Part shown: piece by piece, positions 46,943 through 57,659 of the stretch | Layout: every line of letters begins with the position of its first letter | Position numbering within the stretch: position 1 is the first letter of the stretch | Assembly (NCBI GenBank): GCA_038503035.1 | Contig: JAVSML010024708.1 | Location: 186,001-250,000 of the forward strand | Length of the DNA: 64,000 nt | Reading direction: 5' to 3' | DNA from: Crocodylus rhombifer | Lineage: Eukaryota; Chordata; Crocodylia; Crocodylidae | The notes under the pieces: model-generated | Told to the model about the DNA's origin: nothing | The model's input: only the letters and a program-made list of their open reading frames with translations | The model's database searches: none | Program-made: the position numbers and the translations under genes

Positions 46943-47264
46943 TCCACATGCTTCGAAGTCCTTTTCAAGTATGCTTTTAAAAAAAAATCTATCAAACATA
47001 GCTTTACTTCAAGCACCAGAATTAACAGCTCATCTCTTCAATGACCCTTTTGGTACATGCAGGGATAACAGAGCTGACAAGAAGCATGCCCAAAAAAAGA
47101 AAGTGTGCTACTTTTCCATCACTTTGCTTCCAGACCTATTTTATCATGTGTCACAGCGGACAGCCATCCTTCGGAAACAAAACCATCCCATTCACCAGAA
47201 CTTAATAGAACTGCTGAGATTTTTGATAGAGAACAAAAGGGAAATTCAAGATGAAGCACCTTGA
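46943..47264 (+). CDS. Weak candidate terminal coding exon, unidentified
   Basis: A strong pyrimidine tract (TTTTACTTTTTTCTTTTTAA) ends in ATAG at 46942, like a 3' splice site. An open frame then runs 107 codons (first base 46943 completing a codon) to TGA at 47262-47264. The peptide includes ALLQAPELTAHLFNDPFGTC, ITLLPDLFYHVSQRTAILRK and HPIHQNLIELLRFLIENKRE, of balanced composition. AATAAA follows at 47288 and 47636, the second with a GT-rich stretch after it. It is on the strand opposite GALNT13, I do not recognise the protein, and ORFs of this length occur by chance here. It may simply be noise. Confidence 0.22.
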
Positions 47265-47649
47265 AATTCAAGATGAAGAAAAGAGAAAATAAAAGAAGCC
47301 CCAAGTGGATTTCAAATCATGATTAATGTAATGACTCATAAAATGTTTGATAGCAAAAACTGCTTGGATACATATATAAAACTGCTCAGATGTTACTAGC
47401 CTCAGTTGCCATTTTGCCACATATAACTCACTTGCAATAACAGTAGTTTAATCGTAAGTAGATTTAATGAAATTGAATGTATACAAATACAAATTTAATG
47501 TGATCATGAATAATGTTTAATGATATTAGTGAATACGGACTTCACATTCACAAGAGGCTTCTAATTCTAGACTATTTCTTTTTGTATTTCCAACTACTTT
47601 GTCGCATCTTTTGACAAATGTGACCATACCACTCAAATAAAGGCAAAGG

Positions 47650-50600
47650 CAGAACTCCTACACTCGTGTTTCCTTTGATTCCCCTGGATATAAATGAATA
47701 GCCAAAAATCAGGTTCTGCAGCTTGAATACTTTAAATCAACCAGTACCCGCTGTGTAAGCTGAATGCTGGGTAGCCCTACACTGTTACAACAACATAGCA
47801 AACAGCAATTTCCAGGTCCTCTTCTCCTTCCCATCCTCAATGCAATTAAAATAATAACAACGTAAATAACTGGACTCTGACACTCTTGATGTAATAACTT
47901 AAACACACCTCAGATAGTGAAGAAAGATTTTCTTTGAAAAATTTACAACCAAACTGGGCAAAATGTAGGGCAGGGTGACATTTCAAATATATGCCACGCA
48001 TTCAAATTAAAATGGGATAAAAATCAGCTCCAAAAATGTTCCACATTTAACAAGTAATATATCTGTGAGTGGTATGCAGTAATGCATGATAAATGCCAGG
48101 GGCCTTACTATCTACCAGACTAGACAATAATGATAATGAGTATACTAAACACCAGAATCTCTCGTTTCTCTTTACTTAATCCATGATGTAGTCACTCTTC
48201 TATATGGCCCATACAGGATTTGCTTTTTGATCGAAGCACTACTGTCTTTAATATTCATCATATTCGTCAGTATGTTGCTTTTAAAAAACTCACTTCATTC
48301 AATTGCAATCAGCTAGTGACAGTGTTTTACCCATATAGTAAAAATTGTTATTTAATACTTATCATTAAAATTACCAATTTAAACAGTCTGAAATATTCCA
48401 TCTCCAGACAAGGAAATTTAAGAAGTTCTTGATTTCAGGCAAGAGTAGAGAAAATTTATTTTAAAATAATTAAAATTTTATTTAGGAAATTAGAGTACAT
48501 TTTAAAAGACAAGCTACTTATGGGGACAGGGAAGGTAAATTAGATTAAGATGCCTTATATATATGCCTATTATAAAGTAACATGATAAGCAAAAAGCATT
48601 ACCCTCCACATATTGAAGGAGGGTGACACAAACCATCTTAAAAGAAAACAGATATTTACCAGTAGATGATTTAAATTCCATTTCACTAAACATTTTTTAA
48701 TTTCTTTTCTCCAAATAGAGGGTGAAAAAAATACAATTTTAATACAGCCATATAGACAAGAATTGAAATGAGAGAGCTAGTAAAATTAAATAGGTAGAAC
48801 TTATAGATCTAGAAACATCAGAGTGCACTGACTACCAGCTTTCTTACATTTCTAGTTCCTAACTGCCTATCAGTACAAGCTGTGCATCTTTCCAAACACA
48901 TCTCATGCAGTGCCTAATTATCATTGATTTATTTTTCTTCAATAATAATACAAGACATAAAAGCAATCAGTCTCATCTCATTCTCTACAGAATCACAAAA
49001 AAAAATTAGTTTAAATTTCTGTAATAATGCTTTCCAAAACAAGGCACAGAATTAGATACACTAGGCTACCTTGGAGCTAACATTTAAACATACAAGAGAG
49101 ATTATAAACTTGCAATTTATTCTGATAAAAGGATGGCATAAAGCTCTGTTGCCCCAGGCACAGAGCAAGGAGACAATTGTGACCCACAGTCATCCTTAGC
49201 TTCAGAATAGGAATTGCTACAAGAGAGTTCAGTGAAGCTTCATTTATGATATAGAAAGAACTACTAAATTATACTGGAATAGACCTATCTATCCCAGTAG
49301 CAGTTTACTTGTCCAGCTGAGCTAGCTGAGTTCTATTGGCTAATTTATCGACACCCTTTTCTGTCCATTTCCCAAGTGTGCCCATTTGAACATCAGGGGG
49401 AAAACCAGCTCCAGCGGGAGAACTAAGGATTTCTGTCCTAGGACTCACTATGCAGGTAATATGCAAAGGGGAGTTTCTGTGGATACGAAGAGCAAGAGTC
49501 AGTAATTCTACCCTTGCTATCCTCTCTGTATCTGAAAAGTAAGTATTACCTATTGAAAATTAAATGCACCAAAATTTGCAGCTCTCTATTCTTATGGGTA
49601 TCATCAGAAACATTGACTTTTTCAAAATAAATGAACTCCATGGAATTAGTTAGTATTTTTGTACTGTTACACAAATGGTAAAAGATATTTTAATATAAAA
49701 GTATTAACAATCAAAGACAATGATGAAGCAGCATGTTTTGCATCTACCTAGAATTCGGTTCCAAAAAGAAAATTAAAATTATGAACATAGGGTAATCATT
49801 GATGCATTGTTAAGCCAAAAACCTGTCCTGAACTTTGTCAATGGACTATTGATGACTACAGAGCTAGAAACAAGTAAGGGTTCCCTTAAAGTGGTGGTTC
49901 TCAACCCTGCATGCCTTGAGATCCTTACAATGATGTAGCACAGTGTTAGCACCATTCAGTGTGCAGACATGACTCACAAGCTAAATCCAAAGATTTCCAA
50001 CTGGAATTCATAGTGTTAAAACCTTTTTCTGACCTGCTGTGGTCTTTGAATTCTTTGCAACACAGTGCTGTTTCTATTATTTGTCATAGTTAAAAAAAGA
50101 AAAGAAAATATTAATATGATGTGGCATGAAATATGGATGAACAGTCTTGGAAGTGACAAAATTGTAACTCTGGCACTCAATGCTGACATGATGTTTGATA
50201 TGAAATATAGATGTCAAACATGAATAACCTCACAGGTTGCCTTTATTTAAGGAATGTGTTATTGTTTTGCTTAACCATTTCCAAAGAGGTAACTAGCAAT
50301 CCATTAAGGGTAAGGTATAAACCAAAATTAAAATATCTCTCTTTATGCCCAAAGAGTGAACAATCTAAAGAACTAATAACAGATGGCAATACCTCTCATA
50401 ACAAATCATGTTCAAAAAAGTTCAGAACTTTAGAATCCACATATAAAAAGAACATTTTGATTACAACCAACCTCATTAGAACTAATGATTCCATATTACT
50501 GGTAATGCAATTTGAAGAGTATGGTATGTTTCACCAACCGGTCCCCAAATCATTGTCTACAGAGTGGTAAAAGAGAGCTGGTTAAATTTTCCTCAAAAAT

Positions 50601-51185
50601 GGAGATGGTCCTAAGACAGTAGATAACCTTCTAGCTTCCCACTGATCAACAACCTAACAGACTTTCCAAACACTATTTTGTTATGTAAGTAGTTGCTCTA
50701 GGGAACACAAGACTTATCTGATCATTAATACCAGGTACAGACATTACACTTTTACTGATTTAAGTGATCAGAAAGCAGACTATACCCACACCAGAACAGA
50801 AGTTGAGTGCATGTAGACTGGTTTAAAAGGGGTGGAACCAGGTCTAAGATTTGCCCCTCTCCACCGTCTCCAAAAGAGCAAGAACATGCGTTCTGTTTGC
50901 TACCGAACTAAACTATGCCACTAACAGAAAACCATGCAACAGATTGATTCCACCACCGACTTTCTGAATGTCTGTACCTAGCCTAAAAGGAGGAAGGTGG
51001 TCTGTACTACCAAGAGTTGCAAAAAAAAAAAAAAAATTGGCTACAAGGCATTCCTTCTATTTCTATAGCCCTCTATGATGAAACCTCCCTGCATTACAGC
51101 TATTTGTGATTTGTATTTGCATCGCTACTAAAATGATCTTCAATGTAATGTCAATTCACCATATTTGAAATTGCTTATTTTGTTT
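47650..51185. other. AT-rich intronic stretch, nothing recognised
   Basis: No transposon ends or splice-flanked exon were recognised. A 119-codon ORF at 50211-50570 (plus) has no recognisable domain and no splice context. A poly(A) run of about 16 lies near 51021. Confidence 0.45.
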
Positions 51186-51195
51186 TCTTCTGTTC

Positions 51196-51729
51196 CAGTG
51201 GTGCTCAAGTTTTTTACCTGGCAAATTGCATGGGTAGTGCCTGATCCATCTGCAGGCCAGATCCAGCGGGTGGGTCCAATCTGGCACCCAACATGGGCAT
51301 GGTGAGTCTCTATCCAGCCCAGCTCCAATCAATCCACATGGGAGAAGGGGAAGGGGTGTGGCCTGGCCCCACAGAAGAAAAGGAGCATGGCCTGGCCCTG
51401 ATCCAGCCATACAGGGGTAAGGGAGAGCAGCTGTACAAGGAGACCAGGGTATGACCCAGGCCCACAGGGAGACAAGAGAGCAACCCAGCTCCATGGAAGC
51501 AAGGGGGTGTGGCCAGGTCAGATCCAGTGGTTTAGGGGGAGGGGGCATGGCTCAGCTCTGAGCCACCTTGTGGGGCTTGGGAATTTGGAAGCAAGGGACA
51601 GTGACAGTACTAATTGCTACCACTCCCCTGCCACCAAAGTTCCTCAGCCATGGAAATCTCCATGGGCTGGATGCCATGGCTCTGTGGGCTGCATGTGGCT
51701 CATATGCTGGAGGCTGAGCACCCTTAATC
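51196..51729. mobile_element. hAT-like MITE, copy C (534 bp)
   Basis: It starts CAGTGGTGCTCAAG and ends GGCTGAGCACCCTTAATC, an imperfect inverted match (left GGTGCTCA, right TGAGCACC). The flanks TGTTC (51191-51195) and TATTC (51730-51734) are a 4/5 target duplication. The interior is rich in GGCCTGGCCC, ATCCAGC and CCATGG words, as in copy B. A 130-codon minus-strand ORF over it is compositional. Confidence 0.72.
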
Positions 51730-52109
51730 TATTCTACAGACTTTTAAATATGGAAGGAGAATAATTCTATGTTCCAAACTGTTTTCCCAGCAATTTACAA
51801 ATAGTCTGCCTCATGATTTTCTTTCTCTTGAGAAGAAAACCAGACAAGAAAAACTGGTTTGCAAACTTCATCATCACTCCTGAAATAAAACTCACTTTGA
51901 TCAAGAAAATGCTCTTGGATCCTCTTTTCTTTTTTCATCATCCAGTACATATTTCTGGTTCCTAAACATCATCAAGGGAAACAAAATACCCTTTCAAAGT
52001 ACATCACCACCACTATTGTATTTATATTTGAATCAAAATTAATCAGCCATATTTAGTGGGATTAACAATAAATGCAAACCTTGTCAACACATCCCTACCG
52101 CTACCATTA

Positions 52110-52275
52110 TCAACATCCAATCACTCCAGCATGTGGTTCAGCCAACACCTAGGGTCACCCCACAAGATTCCACCTGTGGACCAGCTCCATGCACCAACCC
52201 TGCATTGGATCCAGCCATGGACCAGCCCTGAGCCACTCATGTGGCCCATGGGGCTAGATAAATTAGGCAGAGTAT
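52110..52275. repeat. Possible fragment of the same hAT-like family
   Basis: The words GGATCCAGCCATGGACCAGC, GAGCCACTCATGTGGCCCAT and GGGGCTAGA resemble the interior and right part of copies B and C. The termini are not clear and no target duplication was found. Confidence 0.4.
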
Positions 52276-53002
52276 GATCATTCTAAATCCATTAAAAGAA
52301 AAATGGAAATCAGTAGCGTGTCATTTTCAATATTTCAATGGTTTTTCTATACCAGCATATTCCACAGTTCTGAAAAAAACACTTATTCAACATTATACCT
52401 AAATGCACTAGATATCACTATTTTTCTTCCGCTACAAGTATATATTTGTCAGTGCTTCTACTATACATGCTATCTAGAGAAATACCAAATTGCTCTGGGT
52501 CCACTGTTGACAGTCTCATGGTAGACAGCCTGTGAGGCATAGGAAATGCAGCCTGTGCATCTGGAATGGGACAGTAAAGTAAATGCCAAGTGAGAGAGAA
52601 CACTAGGATGCATTTAAACCCTAGATGGTAACTGTCATAAGTTTGTTTTTTTTTTAAAAGGGGTTGCAGAAGCAGTACCATCTAATGTCACACTAAAGAG
52701 CCAGAACAACCTCCAAAGGACTGTTACCTAAAAGAAGCCTCACCTGACTGAGGGCAGAGGGTGGACAGTGTGGCAACACTACTCTGAGCATCACACCAGC
52801 ATCAGGGGGTTTTGTGCATAATGACCAACCTAAATGTATGAACCCAGGGGACTTTAGAGATCAGCTGGGGGAGTTTGAGGAGTAGAGTTTGGCTGGGAGG
52901 ATCATAAGAGTGCCTAATTAGTGGCACATGTCGGTATGTCTATTTCATATTATCTGTGTGCATCTCCCAAGAGTACCCCATCCCAAACCTGGAAAGATGC
53001 CT

Positions 53003-53615
53003 CATAGATTCATAGAAGTTAGAGTTGAAAGGGACCTCAGTAAGTCATCAAGCCTTCCTAACTGCCTCCCCACACTGCCGGCCCATGTTCATTTTGGAGT
53101 CAATGATGACCCCCAGATCCTTTTCCGCCTCCGTGCTGACAAGAAGGGAGTTCCCTAACCTGTAGGTATGGTGCCGGTTTTCCTCCCCAGGTGCATCACC
53201 TTGCACTTGTCTGTGTTGAAATCCATCCTATTCTCGTCCGCCCACCCTTGTAACCTGCCTAGGTCTGATTGCAGCCTGTTGCATCCTTCCAGTGTGCCCA
53301 CGTCCCCCCACATCTTAGTGTCATCAGCAAATTCGAACAGGGTGCTTTTTACCCCCTCATCCAAGTCACTGATGAAGATGTTGAACAGCGCGGGCCCGAG
53401 GACTGAGCCCTGCAGAACCTCACTGCCCACGTCCTTCCAGGTTGAGAAGGACCCATCCAATACCACCCTCTGGGTGCGGCCCTTCAGCCAGGTGGCAACC
53501 CATTTGACTGTGTGGGTGTCTACACCACAGCCCCCCAGTTTCTTAATGAGAATGGGGTGAAAGACAATGTCAAAAGCCTTCCAGAAGTCCAGGAAGACTA
53601 TATCCAGTGCTACCC
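53003..53615 (-). mobile_element. CR1 LINE fragment with internal deletion
   Basis: The minus strand reads DIVFHPILIKKLGGCG, WVATWLKGRTQRVVLDGSFS, VLQGSVLGPALFNIFISDLD, FEFADDTKMWGDV and NRMDFNTDKCKVMHLGRKTG (RT with FADD motif). It continues into IIDSKMNM-like sequence and then jumps directly to a CR1 3' terminus (GAGGTCCCTTTCAACTCTAA, ending CTTCTATGAATCTATG at 53018-53003). The LEYC-CAPHFRRD region is missing. The reading frame is nearly open over the RT part. Confidence 0.85.
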
Positions 53616-53860
53616 CTGCATCTAATGTATGATAAAGTGCAGTTAGTCTTGTTGATCACTTCATCACATTGACGACTCATGTTCATCTTGGAGTCAACTA
53701 TGGCTCCAAGATCCCTTCCCGCTGCTGTGCTGCTGAGGTCATCCCGCCACCTGCAAGTGTGTTGGTGGTTCTTTTTGCCCAGGTGCAGCACTTTGCACTC
53801 GTCTTTCTTGAACTGCATCCTATTTTGTTCTGCCCATTTTTCCAATCATTTTTCCAGCCT
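53616..53860 (-). mobile_element. Second CR1 fragment abutting the first
   Basis: On the minus strand, KWAEQNRMQFKKDECKVLHL, then GKKNHQHTCRW and GAIVDSKMNMSRQCDEVINK are the segment just after the FADD motif. This piece lies 5' of the fragment at 53003-53615, which carries an earlier part of the RT, so they cannot be one colinear copy. They are two insertions or a rearranged one. The junction is near 53618. Confidence 0.8.
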
Positions 53861-53869
53861 CAGCCCATG

Positions 53870-54060
53870 CCTCTGATTGGCGGAGGAAGCCTGACGTCCC
53901 CACCCCTCACCATTATTTGGCTGCAAGGCTGTCCATCATGCAGCCCCACCCCTTGCTGCTGATTGGCTGCAAGGGCTCTCCATCATACAGCTCTTCCTCT
54001 TTCCTCCTATTGGCTGCAAGGGCCAAGTGTCATATGGCCCCACTCCTCATTCTCTATTAG
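53870..54060 (+). repeat. About 46-bp minisatellite with ATTGGCTGCAAGG units
   Basis: The word (A)TTGGC(T)GCAAGG or a variant occurs at about 53876, 53916, 53962 and 54009, spacings of 40-47 bp. Each unit continues with C(A/T)CCATCAT-, CAGC- and CCCC-like segments. Every unit carries an inverted CCAAT word (ATTGG). Old and diverged. Confidence 0.65.
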
Positions 54061-54269
54061 CAGACAGCCTTTGCAGCCAATCAATAGCAAAGGATGAGGG
54101 CAGCAATGATCTTGCTATGCCAGCAGCCCCCTCCTTGATTCCCACCCTGGCAGGCTGCATAACCAGGCCACAGCAGCCACAAGGACTGCTGGGGCTCCCC
54201 CCAAAAGGAGCCAACATTTTTTTTGTAGTATTTTTTTTTTTCAGGGAGAACACCAAAAGCACAGAGCCT

Positions 54270-56960
54270 GGGCTTTTTTAGACCTTGTCCAAAATCGCTA
54301 TTTCTGCAAAAAGCGCAAAAATGCAATTTCAGTAGTCCCTACCTAGGAGATGGGTGCTCTGGGTCTTCCAGAGCTTTTGTGGATTTCCCCAAGCCACTCA
54401 TCAATTTACTTAAATTTGTGGCAATTTACAAGGGTTTGGTGCATCTCAGGCTGACGGAGGGACAAAAGTGTGGTCAGTAGGTTTGCGGGCAGCCTGGACC
54501 CATAATTCTCCCTTCTTGGGGAGCTGCCATTTTTCAGTTCTATTCCATTCATGACAAATGACCAGGCTTTGGATGAGTTTGGGTAGGGAAGGGTGTAGCC
54601 AGGTAAGCAGAGGGCAAACACCTGCTTCTGGGTTATAAAGGTGCTGACGACTCTGGGGAATAACCAGGAATACCACTGACCAAGAATGGAAAATAACTAA
54701 CCTGTGGCTTAGGGAAAAGTGCTGCTTAAAAACTGCAGAGACATTGCTCAGTCCCCCAGAGCACCCAGCAACCTGGAAACCCCCTCTACCCACATGACCA
54801 CTCCCAGAACCCCAAATCAGTAGGAACAGCATGGACCAGGTTAAGTCCAGGCAATATAAGTTTAAAACTAAAGTTTAAAATAATGTAATGTTATATCTGG
54901 CCATCCCCTATGTAAGGCATGTAAAAGTTACTACAATTATAGTCATGACTCTGACTCCTACATAAGAGATAATATTCTAGTAAGATATGACAGCCAGTGA
55001 ATTGCTTTGTGTAAAAAAACTCATTGGAACATTTACAGGATAATTGTTTCAAAATAAAAATAAATCAGGTAAGATTTTTTTTTTTTTTTATTTTTATTTC
55101 AGGTACTGAAAGAGTCTAAGATCTTATTTTTGAAAAGTATTTATCAGTTCATTATAAGGACGTATACACATAAATGCAAAGTAGCAAGTGTATCTCAGAA
55201 TAATACAACTCTTACAAATGTTGATTTGGATGAACAAAGCATCACAGATATACCTTGGTAAAATGTTATAGTTAGGATGCACTAGATCTTCCTCTAAGAT
55301 GCAGGAGGGTTATTTTCCAGGACTGTTAGTCTATAAACTATCAAGAATATACACAAGACAGGAGCAGTTTGCAGAATTCTGCACAGCTAAATGGCCACTT
55401 CATGGCAATCTTTTAAAATACAATGTCTCCAAAATAATTAATCTTACTTATTTTGCCTGCAGTTAATAGCTTTACCAAACTGAACTTCCACAATCCAGAT
55501 TCTGGTAAAAAAAACCAAACGAACAGTCTAATTAAATATCAGCTTAGTCCAACGCAATTTAAAAAAACTTAACTTCCTTTTTAGTTGATCAGTAGTCACT
55601 TAATAGCACACCACAAGTAATTCAGCTGAATAGGAAGTTTTTTTCTCAAGAGGATAATTATCCATGCTTCTTCATTACTGGCTTTCCCATTTTGCCTTAT
55701 GAGTTGTAAATAGTTAATGAACAGTATCATTCATCATTCTGCTACTGAAACAAAGCTATTTTTTAAGAAACCCCAAGCATTTAAGAGCAGCAAGCCACTA
55801 CTGCTCCTCCCACCACTAAATTACTGATTTCCCTCACCACTGACACCTATATTCCAGCTTTGCAGGCCCAACGGAATTGCTTGGCAGGCCTGAGATTCCC
55901 AAGTCTTGATCATCTAGGTACAATATAGTTCATTAAGATACAAGATAGTGTGGTGAAATATGAAAAATCTGAAATACAGTCTTCAAAGCAGCTCTGAATA
56001 ATTTGTATATACTTATACTGAAAAACTACTACGTTGGAACTTAAATGATCCTCATAACATAACCTATGTTACATCTAAACTGTCATATCTCCAATAATCA
56101 AGGCTGAAAGAAAAAGATCTAAACAGATTATACCCAATTATACTGTCAAAGTCATTTTCTTATAGATTATTCTAAATGCATTTTTTTCTTCAATACATAA
56201 GTTTGTTACTAGAAGAGAATATTTTATCGATTTCAAATTATAATGAAATACAGTATTTTTTTCAGTCTAGCAGTAATGGTCATCTTTTTGATCACTTTTT
56301 ATATGCGGCAACCAATTATCTTCATGAGTTTCCATGCTTCAGGGTTCCTTCTAAGGCATAGGTTAAGCACCATCACATCTGCAAGTAGCCCCCCCCCCCC
56401 CCCCTTCTGCTAATTCACCATTATGTCGTTAACAAAGGATGGAGGGCAGGTTAAATGGGAGAAGTCACAGAAAACAGTAGGATTTTTTTTTGCCATATGA
56501 CTTGTCAGCTGTGTGGGTATTACACTTCTCATTGGAGCACAAAGAGCAAGAGTGGAAGAAACAATAAAGCACTAACCAATACACATAAGAATGAAAGTAT
56601 AACAGAAAGACTAAGAGCGAAGCATCTTCTTCACTGCAAGCACTGCAGCCCAATTACATTGTGTCAAAAATAAAAAGGTAAGATCAATGAGAGTGAAGGA
56701 ACTATGTGAAGAAAACCACCAAGTATAAAACACATCTTTATATTCATGAACTGAAAGGTTATCTAAATGGGCTGAAACCAGAGTACAGGTTAAGAGTAGT
56801 TACACTTAGTCCAATTAATAAAATTCTATCCCAAATCAGAATACTAGCGTCAGCAGGGACCAAATGTTCTTGTTTTTATTAGTTACTCTTTAAAGAGAAA
56901 TTTTTAAGAGGGAAGGCCTGACAATCCTCAGAGAAAATGAACATCTCTAGTCACCTTTCC
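54270..56960. other. Intronic stretch without recognised genes
   Basis: Two AT-rich parts flank a GC-richer patch at about 54300-54840 that I could not assign. A poly(C) run of about 16 is at 56389-56404. No gene is supported. Confidence 0.45.
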
Positions 56961-56971
56961 ATGATCTGCAT

Positions 56972-57655
56972 CAGTGGCCAGCAACAAAATCCCACAGGCT
57001 GGATCCAGTCCATGGAGCTGGAGGGCTTCACCTTCAGCCAACTCCCTGTCTGTTTCCTGGCTGCAATGAGGGATCAGCTTTTAGCCAGTGTGAGGGGCTG
57101 CACCACAGCTAGGAGGTGCAAATGGCATCCATACTGCACCTGCTTCTTTCTGCTCCCCGCCCCCCACCCACACCCCACCTTCCAGCTGCACCACAGGCAC
57201 TACTGGAAGCTGCCCAGCTGTGGGACAGCTCTCCTTGCCAGGAGAAGCAGCAGCAGCAGCGCTGGCATAGTTGCAAGTTGCATGACCCGAACACAAGCTC
57301 CCCCATCTGCCTCTGTGCTGGGGCCAGACAGTGAGGAGCTCCAGCTGGGGAGCAAGGTGGAGGTGAGGGAAGTGGAGAGAAGCCATGGTAGTGAGGATGA
57401 AGTTAGCAGATCCCCAGCCCCAGTGTGGCACCCCCACTGGCTGGAAGTTCAGTCTGCATGCTGTAAGGGAGTGCGGGTCAGGGGTGGGAGGATGGGAGAA
57501 GTGGCTGTGGCACAAGCACTGCTCCTAGGTGTTTGACCTCAGTATGGGTACAAGAAAGACCCCTCCTTCCCACCCCCTCCTAAAACACTCAGACTGTGTC
57601 CTATCTAAGCCAAGTTATTCTAGCCCATGACTTCTTAAAAGATAGCTGACTACTG
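56972..57655. mobile_element. Probable hAT-like MITE, copy D
   Basis: It starts CAGTGGCCAGCAAC and ends ATAGCTGACTACTG, so CAG...CTG termini with a rough inverted match. The left part (CACAGGCTGGATCCAGTCCA then TGGAGCTGG) and right part (TTCTAGCCCATGACTTC) resemble copies B and C. No clean target duplication was found. The overlapping ORFs on both strands (for example 56937-57536, 199 codons) are compositional; the region is GC-rich throughout. Confidence 0.55.
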
Positions 57656-57659
57656 CTCT

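Noticed and set aside
50211..50570. A 119-codon ORF as an exon
   Set aside because: No splice context, no recognisable domain, in AT-rich sequence where ORFs of this size occur by chance.
56937..57536. A 199-codon ORF as a gene
   Set aside because: GC-rich repeat-like block with ORFs on both strands; it looks like a fourth hAT-like MITE copy.
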